Of a stretch of DNA of 32,023 nucleotides, positions 22,227 to 29,764 are shown one piece after another (positions within the stretch are counted from its first letter, which is position 1; the number at the start of each line of letters is the position of its first letter). Source of the DNA: an uncultured Clostridia bacterium. GTDB taxonomy: Bacteria; Bacillota; Clostridia; Oscillospirales; Ruminococcaceae. Under the pieces are notes generated by a model, which saw only the letters and a program-made list of their open reading frames with translations, was not told where the DNA came from and did no database searches. Made by a program: the position numbers and the translations under genes. The stretch is from assembly GCA_947630845.1 (NCBI GenBank), contig CANRJB010000022.1:1-32023 (forward strand), read 5' to 3'.

Positions 22227-22316
22227 AAAATCACTTGAAAATGATTTTAATTCTGACATAAACCATCCAAAATCACATTAGTTAAATCATTTTACTAACA
22301 AAATTGATTTCTGTGG
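22227..22316. repeat. Cluster of AAATCA / TGATTT motifs upstream of the ttcA-like promoter
   Basis: AAAATCA (22227-22233) and TGATTTT (22242-22248) form an inverted pair. Further AAATCA or TGATTT copies occur at about 22270-22275, 22283-22289 and 22303-22310. Low-complexity AT-rich sequence is an alternative explanation. Confidence 0.25.
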
Positions 22317-22333
22317 GATTATTTTATGGACTA

Positions 22334-22362
22334 TTGACAAATATGGTTATATATGGTATAAT
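22334..22362 (+). promoter_or_regulatory. Promoter of the rhodanese-TtcA-like gene
   Basis: TTGACA (22334-22339), 17-base spacer, TATAAT (22357-22362): full consensus, 31 bases before the start codon. Confidence 0.85.
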
Positions 22363-22393
22363 AATTCTGTAACAAAAAACAGGAGCGATTATA

Positions 22394-23521
22394 ATGAAAG
22401 AAGAAATCACACTATCTGACATGCAGGCACTTCCAAAAGACAGCTATCTGCTCATTGACATGCGTGATGCGTATGCATTTGGTTTCGGACATATTGACGG
22501 TGCTGTCAATATACCGCACATTGAGTTGGAAAATGCCGTTCTGCCAAAGGATAAAATTCTGATTCTCTGCTGCCGAAGCGGTATTCTCAGCCGGGCATCT
22601 GCAGAATTGCTGCGTGAAAAAGGGTACAATGCCTGCAATCTGGTGGGCGGCTACTGCGAGTGGCTCAGTGCGCACCTTGAACATGCTGAAGTCAGGGACA
22701 AGGTGGAAAACAGCATCCGCAAGAAGTTTCACCGCACCATCTGGAGCAAGTTTGCCAAAGCTGTCACTATTTATGACTTGGTCAAGCCCGGCGACAGGAT
22801 TGCAGTTTGCATCTCCGGCGGCAAGGATTCCATGCTCATGGCAAAGCTATTTCAGGAGCTGAAAATGCACGACAAATTTCCCTTCGATCTTTTTTTTCTG
22901 GTCATGGATCCCGGCTACAGCCCGGAAAATCGCAGCATCATCGAAAAAAATGCAGCAGCACTTGGTATTCCCGTCACCATCTTCCAGACGGATATCTTCA
23001 ATTCCGTCTATCATGTGCAGAACAATCCTTGCTATCTCTGTGCCCGGATGCGACGAGGACATCTCTACAATCAGGCAAGATCACTCGGCTGCAACAAGAT
23101 TGCTCTCGGACATCATTTCGATGATGTAATTGAAACCATCCTCATGGGCATGATCTACGGCGGGCAAGTGCAGACCATGATGCCCAAACTTCACAGTGCT
23201 AATTTTGAGGGCATGGAACTGATCCGTCCCATGTACCTTATTCGGGAAAGTGAAATCAAACATTGGCGTGATTACAATAATCTGCATTTTATCCAGTGTG
23301 CCTGCCGCTTTACTGACACCTGCACCACCTGCAACCCATCGTCCAACACCGGTTCCAAACGGCAGGAGATCAAGCATCTTATTGCACAGTTACGTGAGAT
23401 TCATCCACAGATCGAGATGAATATCTTCCGTAGTGTGGAAAATGTCAACCTGAAAACCATCATCTCCTATAAGGACGACAGCGGCATTCACCATTTTCTG
23501 GATGATTATGACAAGCAATGA
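22394..23521 (+). CDS. Rhodanese - TtcA-like PP-loop ATPase fusion (tRNA thiolation type)
   Basis: The protein has 375 residues with an AGGAGCG ribosome binding site. Residues 1-100 form a rhodanese domain with the active-site loop CCRSGILSR (Cys60), which carries sulfur as a persulfide. Residues 105-375 are a PP-loop ATPase of the TtcA/TilS superfamily, with the ATP-binding SGGKDS at 141-146, CYLC at 213-216, a LGHHFDDVIET block near 238-248, and a further cysteine cluster (302, 304, 310, 313). TtcA enzymes use a 4Fe-4S cluster and persulfide sulfur to make 2-thiocytidine in tRNA. Fusion to a rhodanese suggests the protein brings its own sulfur-transfer module. The exact thiolation target is not certain. 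It is monocistronic, ending at a terminator shared with the convergent operon. Confidence 0.85.
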   Translation: MKEEITLSDMQALPKDSYLLIDMRDAYAFGFGHIDGAVNIPHIELENAVLPKDKILILCCRSGILSRASAELLREKGYNACNLVGGYCEWLSAHLEHAEVRDKVENSIRKKFHRTIWSKFAKAVTIYDLVKPGDRIAVCISGGKDSMLMAKLFQELKMHDKFPFDLFFLVMDPGYSPENRSIIEKNAAALGIPVTIFQTDIFNSVYHVQNNPCYLCARMRRGHLYNQARSLGCNKIALGHHFDDVIETILMGMIYGGQVQTMMPKLHSANFEGMELIRPMYLIRESEIKHWRDYNNLHFIQCACRFTDTCTTCNPSSNTGSKRQEIKHLIAQLREIHPQIEMNIFRSVENVNLKTIISYKDDSGIHHFLDDYDKQ

Positions 23522-23623
23522 GACATAATTGATGAATCCTACATCCTTTTCATTCCGACAGACAAAGTCTATTGGAACTTAGTTGCTGAAAACAGCGTTA
23601 AAATTGGTATGAGCCAACAAACA

Positions 23624-23662
23624 TTCCCCATCATCCGATTTAAGTCAGATGATGGGGAATTT
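23624..23662. terminator. Bidirectional hairpin between convergent genes
   Basis: A 12-pair perfect stem (23624-23635 with 23648-23659) and 12-base loop, with short T runs on either strand, lies between the plus-strand rhodanese-TtcA gene and the minus-strand signalling operon. Confidence 0.78.
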
Positions 23663-23674
23663 GTATCAGCATTC

Positions 23675-24133
23675 CTATTCCGTCAGATGCCCTGCCTTCT
23701 TCATAATCGTATCCAGAGTAAAATACAGAACTCCGCTCACAAAAAGTATGATGAACCACGACAACATATTACATTCCTGTCGGATAAAGACGATGTGCTG
23801 CGCAGGATCATCGATCTTATAGGCAATCGGCAGTAAATCACCCACTTGCAGTTCCTTTCCATAGGGAATGAAAAACAAAAGCTTTGGTCTGATAAAAGAA
23901 CCGGAATAGGGCGTATCGTCCTTTTTATAGCTGTAATCCACGCTTTCCTCTGTGGGGACAAGAGTGACTATGGCATTGTCGTTATGCCATACCATCTTCC
24001 CCTTCAGCCAACTGATGCCATACATACCAATCGGCAGCAAAGAAAAAATCATTAGTACAAGAAACGGCAAAGTGACCAGCATCCTGCGCACAGCAGCTCC
24101 TCTGGCACGATTGTTATCCATGTACGCAGGCAT
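23675..24133 (-). CDS. Small two-transmembrane protein, DUF3592-like
   Basis: The protein has 152 residues. Hydrophobic segments at about 18-42 and 124-141 flank an extracytoplasmic loop of about 80 residues containing YSYKKDDTPYSGSF, IPYG and VGDLLPIAYKIDDP. This arrangement, a loop with a VGD..PI.Y block between two membrane helices, resembles DUF3592-like small membrane proteins, but I am not certain of the family. Function is unknown. It starts ten bases after the receiver-HD gene with a GAGGTGAT ribosome binding site and is the last gene of a three-gene unit (HPt, receiver-HD-GYP, membrane protein). That placement hints at an envelope-related output for the phosphorelay, as inference only. 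Confidence 0.6.
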   Translation of the reverse strand: MPAYMDNNRARGAAVRRMLVTLPFLVLMIFSLLPIGMYGISWLKGKMVWHNDNAIVTLVPTEESVDYSYKKDDTPYSGSFIRPKLLFFIPYGKELQVGDLLPIAYKIDDPAQHIVFIRQECNMLSWFIILFVSGVLYFTLDTIMKKAGHLTE

Positions 24134-24142
24134 AGTATCACC

Positions 24143-25180
24143 TCATTCCGTAGATTCCAATCCCTTCCTATAAGTGTCAATGTTGAGCCGGAATGCTTCG
24201 AGTACCTTCGGATTGAACATACCGCACTCTCCATTATAGATCATGTCAACTGCCTTCTCATGTGAAAATGCAGTCTTGTACACTCTCGGTGATGTCAGAG
24301 CATCATACACATCTGCAACCGCAACAACCTGCGCCCAGATGGTGATCTCATCACCCTTCAGTCCATCCGGATATCCTCTGCCATCCCAACGTTCATGATG
24401 ATGACGTGCAATATCATAACTGTAGTGGTAAATGTCATTGTCAATGATATCCGGAATCTTCTCAAGAATTTCACAACCCTTGACAGTATGCCCTTTCATG
24501 ATCTCGAATTCTTCTTTTGTCAGTCTGCCGGGCTTCTGGAGAATGTTGTCCGGAATGGCGATCTTTCCGACATCGTGCAAAATGGATGCTGACACGATCT
24601 TGTCGATCTCTGCCTCTGGCAGATAATACTCCGGATACATCTCACAGACAGCATGCATCAGGATCTCTGTCAGACCGCAGATGCGCCGTACATGCTCACC
24701 AGACTCACAGTCCCGGAACTCGATCAGCGTTGCCAGCGTCTCTACCATGGACATATTGATGGCACTGAGCTTTTCAACCTGTTCCTTGACGAGAGCTTCG
24801 AGGTCATTTCTGTGATGGTACAGCTCAATCACATTATTGACACGGCAGCGCATGAAGTTATTGAATGGCTTCCGGACAACATCGACTGCACCCAGATTGT
24901 AGGCTTCCATCAACATCTCATTGTCCTCAGCGGCTGTGATGATAAAAACGGGAATATGCAGCACAATACCGGTTTCATTCAGTTTCCGCAGCACAGCCAT
25001 GCCGTCTACTTCCGGCATGAAGAGATCAAGCAGAATGGCACACACTTTGTGATGCTGGAGTTGTTCCAGTGCTTCTCTGCCGTTTTCTGCCTCGACGATG
25101 GTGTAGGCTTCCTTGAAATACTCTGCAAGGATCGCCCTGTTGATCTCCTGATCGTCAACAATCAAAATGGTATCCTTCAT
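24143..25180 (-). CDS. Response regulator with receiver and HD-GYP phosphodiesterase domains
   Basis: The start is the ATG at 25180 with GGAGG upstream, giving 345 residues that begin MKDTILIVDD. A receiver domain covers about 1-120: acidic pocket at VDDQE, phospho-acceptor Asp in LLDLFMPEVDG (about residue 53), conserved Lys in VRKPF. A short coiled linker leads to an HD-GYP domain at about 145-335 with the metal-binding HD in ILHDVGKIAIPD, HH in ARHHHERWDGRGYPDG (which includes the GYP motif), and the VADVYDALTSPR block. HD-GYP proteins hydrolyse cyclic di-GMP or related cyclic dinucleotides, so phosphorylation probably controls second-messenger level. It lies 22 bases downstream of the HPt gene in the same unit. 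Confidence 0.88.
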   Translation of the reverse strand: MKDTILIVDDQEINRAILAEYFKEAYTIVEAENGREALEQLQHHKVCAILLDLFMPEVDGMAVLRKLNETGIVLHIPVFIITAAEDNEMLMEAYNLGAVDVVRKPFNNFMRCRVNNVIELYHHRNDLEALVKEQVEKLSAINMSMVETLATLIEFRDCESGEHVRRICGLTEILMHAVCEMYPEYYLPEAEIDKIVSASILHDVGKIAIPDNILQKPGRLTKEEFEIMKGHTVKGCEILEKIPDIIDNDIYHYSYDIARHHHERWDGRGYPDGLKGDEITIWAQVVAVADVYDALTSPRVYKTAFSHEKAVDMIYNGECGMFNPKVLEAFRLNIDTYRKGLESTE

Positions 25181-25202
25181 CCATGAACCTCCGCACAGAT
25201 CA

Positions 25203-25553
25203 TCACAGGTATTTTTTGAGGGTGGCAACTATCGCATCCTGTACAGGCAGCAGTGCTTCGAGTTTCTCCTTTGCACCGGCAATATCGTCTGCACGGAGCA
25301 GTGCCATGATCTCACTGTATCCGTCATACAGAGGTGTCAGTGACAGGTTTCCGGTCACACCCTTCAGATTGTGGCAATTTGCCTTTGCAGTCTCGAGTTC
25401 ACCGGATTCAATAAATTCGAGTACGTGTATTGTTTCAGCACTGGAGACATACCGCTTGACAAATTTCTCATACAGTGTCGGATTGTCCATAAATCTGGCA
25501 ATTCCTTCTTCCGTGTTGACACCAAGTGTCTTCAGTTCCTCGATCAGATTCAT
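25203..25553 (-). CDS. Histidine phosphotransfer (HPt) protein
   Basis: The protein is a 116-residue, all-helical, free-standing HPt domain. The phospho-accepting histidine is His61 in CHNLKGVTGNLSL, the classic HxLKG motif, with a following helix containing LYDGYSEI. HPt proteins shuttle phosphate between the receiver of a hybrid kinase and that of a response regulator in the cytoplasm. The start is the ATG at 25553 with a strong AAGGAGGAG ribosome binding site. It is the first gene of the unit continuing into the receiver-HD-GYP protein. A hybrid kinase with two receivers is encoded 0.6 kb away on the same strand, making a complete relay likely. Confidence 0.9.
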   Translation of the reverse strand: MNLIEELKTLGVNTEEGIARFMDNPTLYEKFVKRYVSSAETIHVLEFIESGELETAKANCHNLKGVTGNLSLTPLYDGYSEIMALLRADDIAGAKEKLEALLPVQDAIVATLKKYL

Positions 25554-25678
25554 AATACTCCTCCTTAAATCTATTTCTATTTCCTTGTGCTGCTATCCCA
25601 TGACATGATCATTTCCCATTCCCACATGCATAAGTCTTGTATTCCTACACATACTAACCCAAACCGGAAAGGAGTGAT

Positions 25679-26116
25679 ATGATGATCGAACAAGATACGA
25701 TCAGACTTCTGAGAGAATGTGATGCCGGGGTCAAGATGGGTGTCTCCGCCATCGAGGAGACTCTCCCTTATGTCAAAGATCCTGAACTACAAAAACGTCT
25801 GCAAAAAAGTCTGGATGAAAACTCGACATTAAAGCATGAACTTGGTGAACTTCTTGATGTCTATCATGATGACGGAAAAGAGCCTGCCATAATGGCAAAG
25901 GGCATGTCATGGTGTAAAACCAATGTCCGTCTTGCTGTCAACGCATCGGATGAAACCATTGCCGACCTTATCACGGATGGGTGCAACATGGGTATCAAGT
26001 CCCTGCACAAATATATCAATCAGTATAAGGCAGCAGACCGCAAATCAAAGCAGCTTGCCGACAAGCTCGTCGGTATTGAAGAACGGCTTGCCTACGATAT
26101 GCGTGCCTATCTGTAG
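25679..26116 (+). CDS. Helical protein of unknown function (DUF2383 / ferritin-like appearance)
   Basis: The protein has 145 residues, with AAAGGAG before a double ATG. It is predicted almost wholly helical, with four segments broken near residues 30, 65 and 95. The layout (CDAGVKMGVSAIEETLPYV, then DENSTLKHELGELLD, then DETIADLITDGCNMGIKSLHKYI) recalls four-helix-bundle DUF2383/ferritin-like proteins, but the usual metal-ligand ExxH pairs are not clear. No signal peptide or membrane segment. It sits between the hybrid kinase (convergent, with only two bases between the stops) and the HPt gene (divergent), so it shares the phosphorelay locus. Function cannot be stated. Confidence 0.6.
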   Translation: MMIEQDTIRLLRECDAGVKMGVSAIEETLPYVKDPELQKRLQKSLDENSTLKHELGELLDVYHDDGKEPAIMAKGMSWCKTNVRLAVNASDETIADLITDGCNMGIKSLHKYINQYKAADRKSKQLADKLVGIEERLAYDMRAYL

Positions 26117-26118
26117 AA

Positions 26119-28764
26119 TCAGCTTTCAGCAGACTTCTGCCCGACGTATTTCTTTATGACCTCAAAGAGCTTATCCACGTCAATAGGCTTTGCCGTATGA
26201 TCATTCATACCGGCGGCAAGCGCCTCTGCCTTATCCTCGTTGAAGGCGTTTGCCGTCATGGCAATGATCGGGATCTTTGAAAGACCGGGGTTGTCAAAAG
26301 CCCGGATCGCTTTTGTCGCCTCATAGCCGTTCATAACAGGCATGAGAACATCCATCAGAATGAGATCATAATAACCAACATCTGAATGTTTTACCTTATC
26401 CACAGCAATTGCGCCGTTTTCGGCACATTCGACCACAAAGCCGCTCTCTGTGAGGATCTCATTGGCGATCTCACGGTTAAGTTCATTGTCCTCGACCAGA
26501 AGGATACGCTTGCCATGCATCTCTTCATCGGTTTCAGGCAGGATGACACTCTCTACCACTGCATCCGCTTTTCCAATAGCATGGAGCAGTGTATCACGAA
26601 GCGTAGAGACAAAGATAGGTTTATTGACAAATGCCGTCACACCGGCTTCACGTGCTTCCTTCTCAATACTGGTCCAGTCATAGGCAGTGAGGATGATGAT
26701 AGGAGTACTGTCTCCAATTTTCGCACGTATCCTGCGAACAATCTCGATACCGTTAAGGTCAGGGAGCTGCCAGTCAATGATGTAGGCACTGAATGCATCT
26801 CCCAGCTCATAGGCATGACCTGCGTGGAGAATTGCCTCCTTGCCGGACATTGTCCAGTCGGCACGCATGCCAAGCTGTACCAGCATCTTGGACACACTGT
26901 CACAGATATTGTAGTCATCGTCCACGACCAGCGCACGCAGCCCTTCGAGTTCCTTGATGACCTCGACCTGCTTACGTTCGGATTGCAGCCGAAATTCAAG
27001 GCTGAGAATATATTCCGTTCCCTTTCCCTGCTCACTATTGACTTCAATCGTGCCGCCCATCATATCAACGATATTCTTGGCGATCGCCATGCCCAGACCA
27101 GTACCCTGAATGCCACTGATAGTGGAATTTGCTTCACGCTCAAACGGCTCAAATACATGCTTGACAAATTCCGGACTCATACCGATGCCTGTATCCTTGA
27201 CACGGATCTCATACGCCGCATAGCCTTCGGGTGCGCCGTGCTTCTGCCGGAAAATAAGTGAGACTGTACCGCCTGCGGGCGTAAACTTGATGGCATTGCC
27301 CAGCAAATTGAGAAGCACCTGATTCATGTGCAGTTTATCACAGAACACGTCCTCATCAATGACATCAATGGTATCAATGAAGAAATTGAGCTGTTTTGCC
27401 TGTATCTGGCTTTGCAGGATATTGCGAAGGTCATGGAGCATTTCGGGCAGACTGCATTCAGTCTCATCAATATAGACCCGACCACTCTCAATACGGCTCA
27501 TATCGAGTACATCATTGATAAGACTGAGCAAATGATTACTCGAAGAGAGAATCTTGGAGAGATAGTCCTGCATCCGTTCCTTGTTGTCAATATTAGTTGC
27601 CGCAAGGGTAGTATAACCGATGATGGCGTTCATAGGCGTGCGGATATCGTGGGACATATTAGAAAGGAACATGGTCTTGGCATGCTCAGCATTTTCTGCT
27701 TTGATAAGACGCTCCTCAAGAACAGCCTTTTCGAGAGTCTCTGTGGTGTTGTGGAGCGTCCACATCAGATAGACAACCATGATGATAACTTCGGCTATGA
27801 TCATAGCCATCCCCGTATGCTGCACACGAAAGAGATTGGCAAAGCATTCTTGTTCCGGTACAGAAATACAGATCGTCCAGTTTGTACCCAGAGACGAGGT
27901 ATCAAGTGAATCATTGTTCGTAGCCATCGGCTCATAGTAGAAGTAGAGGTACTTCTGTTCAGTAGAGGAATAGAAAATGAAATAATTCGTACCGCCGTTG
28001 AGGATATCTGTTTTCAAGCTATCAACGGACTGTTTGCCCCTGACCTTCTGGATGGAAAAGTCACGCAGATTGCCAAGTGATTCGTGGAGTGTGTCCATGA
28101 GAAAATCACCGGTATTCTGATCAACAAGATAAACGTCGACCTCTCCATGGTAGGCACTTTCATAATTCAGCGCACTTGGCAGCCGTTCAAGGTCTGTGGA
28201 AGAATACAGCATAGCAATGGTTTCCCCATTACGAATAATCGGCACGAAATGGCGGATGACCATACGATTCTGATCCATGACATTGGGCATTTTTTCGGAA
28301 ATATACTCTCCCTTTGCCGCTTGCTCCTCAAAGGAGAGCTTTCCGGACACATCGATCGGTTCATTTGAACCGGTAATGAGAATATCTCCGGGCAGAAGCA
28401 GATTGACGGAGGTAGTCGGTGTCAGGGTATCATATTCACCCATGATGACATTGAGTGCCTCGTAGTCGTAATTGCCGGAATTATCCGTTTCAATGGTGAT
28501 GACCTCTGCCAGAGAATTGAGGATCAGACTGTCACGCACAAGCTTGGAACTGACATCATAGGTCAGAGAATCCACAATTTCTGAGATCCTGTCATAGCAC
28601 CGCTGTTCCGTCGTGTAGCTGATACGGAAATAGGCACTTAGCATGACAATAGTCGTCATGAGAATGACGATTAAAGCTGCAACAATATTTTTCTGACGTA
28701 ATCTACTTTTCCTTTTCATGGTATTGGAATCACTTGAGGATACCATGTTTTGTTTTTTCTTCAT
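26119..28764 (-). CDS. Hybrid sensor histidine kinase with extracellular sensor and two receiver domains
   Basis: The start is the ATG at 28764; an upstream in-frame TTG is less likely. The 881-residue protein has a membrane helix at about 26-46 and an extracytoplasmic sensor at about 47-315. The sensor looks like a double-Cache fold, with blocks around MVIRHFVPIIRNGETIAMLYSS and VYLVDQNTGDFL. A second helix follows at about 318-337, then a dimerisation domain with His372 in SNMSHDIRTPMNAIIG and a catalytic domain with N box LLGNAIKFTP, DTGIGM and GTGLGM. Two receivers follow: the first has Asp664 in IIDWQLPDLNG, the second Asp805 in LMDVLMPVMNG. It should autophosphorylate in response to an external ligand and pass phosphate via its receiver and the nearby HPt protein. 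Terminal Ser-rich tail ordinary. Own promoter at 28834-28862. Confidence 0.92.
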   Translation of the reverse strand: MKKKQNMVSSSDSNTMKRKSRLRQKNIVAALIVILMTTIVMLSAYFRISYTTEQRCYDRISEIVDSLTYDVSSKLVRDSLILNSLAEVITIETDNSGNYDYEALNVIMGEYDTLTPTTSVNLLLPGDILITGSNEPIDVSGKLSFEEQAAKGEYISEKMPNVMDQNRMVIRHFVPIIRNGETIAMLYSSTDLERLPSALNYESAYHGEVDVYLVDQNTGDFLMDTLHESLGNLRDFSIQKVRGKQSVDSLKTDILNGGTNYFIFYSSTEQKYLYFYYEPMATNNDSLDTSSLGTNWTICISVPEQECFANLFRVQHTGMAMIIAEVIIMVVYLMWTLHNTTETLEKAVLEERLIKAENAEHAKTMFLSNMSHDIRTPMNAIIGYTTLAATNIDNKERMQDYLSKILSSSNHLLSLINDVLDMSRIESGRVYIDETECSLPEMLHDLRNILQSQIQAKQLNFFIDTIDVIDEDVFCDKLHMNQVLLNLLGNAIKFTPAGGTVSLIFRQKHGAPEGYAAYEIRVKDTGIGMSPEFVKHVFEPFEREANSTISGIQGTGLGMAIAKNIVDMMGGTIEVNSEQGKGTEYILSLEFRLQSERKQVEVIKELEGLRALVVDDDYNICDSVSKMLVQLGMRADWTMSGKEAILHAGHAYELGDAFSAYIIDWQLPDLNGIEIVRRIRAKIGDSTPIIILTAYDWTSIEKEAREAGVTAFVNKPIFVSTLRDTLLHAIGKADAVVESVILPETDEEMHGKRILLVEDNELNREIANEILTESGFVVECAENGAIAVDKVKHSDVGYYDLILMDVLMPVMNGYEATKAIRAFDNPGLSKIPIIAMTANAFNEDKAEALAAGMNDHTAKPIDVDKLFEVIKKYVGQKSAES

Positions 28765-28833
28765 CCAGCAGCCCCCTGTCAATCAGCACATTGGCAAAAA
28801 TTTACAGCGATTTGCATAAATCCCCTTAGATTT

Positions 28834-28862
28834 ATTATATTATTTTTTTTCAATTTTGTCAA
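28834..28862 (-). promoter_or_regulatory. Promoter of the hybrid kinase gene
   Basis: Minus strand TTGACA (28857-28862), 17-base spacer, TATAAT (28834-28839), about 70 bases before the start codon. The remaining intergenic DNA (28863-29006) shows nothing I recognise. Confidence 0.82.
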
Positions 28863-29006
28863 GAGATAATCAGAATCAATTTTTAGTTTTTACACTTCTG
28901 TCATAAGTTGAAACGATCATACGGTTGATGACACCAATTATAGGGAAACGTAACAGGCGTTTTTTCCGATCACATCCGTCTTTATCAAATCTTAAACAAA
29001 TCTCCC

Positions 29007-29035
29007 TTGATTCTTAAAGTAAAATCCTGTATAAT
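29007..29035 (+). promoter_or_regulatory. Promoter of the OmpR-type two-component operon
   Basis: TTGATT (29007-29012), 17-base spacer, TATAAT (29030-29035). A TTG at 29007 that could be read as a start codon is the -35 box. Confidence 0.75.
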
Positions 29036-29066
29036 AAAAGGAAGAAACCATAAGGAGGAAAAACCA

Positions 29067-29762
29067 ATGCATACCATACTGATATGTGATGATGAAAGGG
29101 ACATTGTCAACGCCCTGCAAATCTACCTGTCTTCTGAACAATACCGTCTGCTTGTTGCCTACAACGGCAGAGAGGCACTTGAATTGCTGGAGTTTGAAGC
29201 AATCGATCTTGTGCTGCTTGACATTATGATGCCGGAGATGGACGGCATCGAGACTATGACACGGCTGCGTGAAAAATACAACATCCCTGTTATCCTTCTG
29301 ACAGCAAAGAGTGAAGATACTGACAAGATCCTCGGTCTTGACTTAGGGGCAGATGACTACATCACCAAGCCCTTCAATCCTATGGAGGTACTTGCCCGGG
29401 TGCGGTCACATCTGCGGCGTTATACAAAACTCGGCAGCTCTGCCGAAGCCTTACAGCAGTCTGATGTCTATCAGATCGGCAATATTGTCCTCAATGATAC
29501 GGAAAAGAAGGTCACCGTTGACGGTGAACCCGTCAGCCTTACTCCAACAGAATATGCCATTCTGCTCTTTTTGATTCGCTCTCCGAATAAAGTTTACTCT
29601 CCGCAGGAGATCTACACCGCCGTCCGTGGGGAGCTTCCCTATGGTGCAGAAGGAACGATCGCTGTCCATATCCGGCATCTGCGTGAGAAAATTGAGATCA
29701 ACCCTGCTGAGCCGAGATTCCTGCGTGCAGTCTGGGGACAGGGCTATCGTTTGGGAGGATAA
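29067..29762 (+). CDS. OmpR/PhoB-family response regulator
   Basis: The start is the ATG at 29067 with AAGGAGGA upstream, giving 231 residues. The receiver domain (about 1-118) has the acidic pair in CDDE, phospho-acceptor Asp52 in LLDIMMPEMDG, Thr/Ser in LLTAKSE, and Lys in ITKPF. A winged-helix OmpR/PhoB DNA-binding domain covers about 130-231: SLTPTEYAILLFLIRSPNKVYS, then AVHIRHLREKIE, then the conserved WGQGYRL near the end. It is a transcription factor activated by the partner kinase encoded two bases downstream. The overall form resembles VanR-like regulators, but no target genes are visible in the window. Confidence 0.93.
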   Translation: MHTILICDDERDIVNALQIYLSSEQYRLLVAYNGREALELLEFEAIDLVLLDIMMPEMDGIETMTRLREKYNIPVILLTAKSEDTDKILGLDLGADDYITKPFNPMEVLARVRSHLRRYTKLGSSAEALQQSDVYQIGNIVLNDTEKKVTVDGEPVSLTPTEYAILLFLIRSPNKVYSPQEIYTAVRGELPYGAEGTIAVHIRHLREKIEINPAEPRFLRAVWGQGYRLGG

Positions 29763-29764
29763 GT

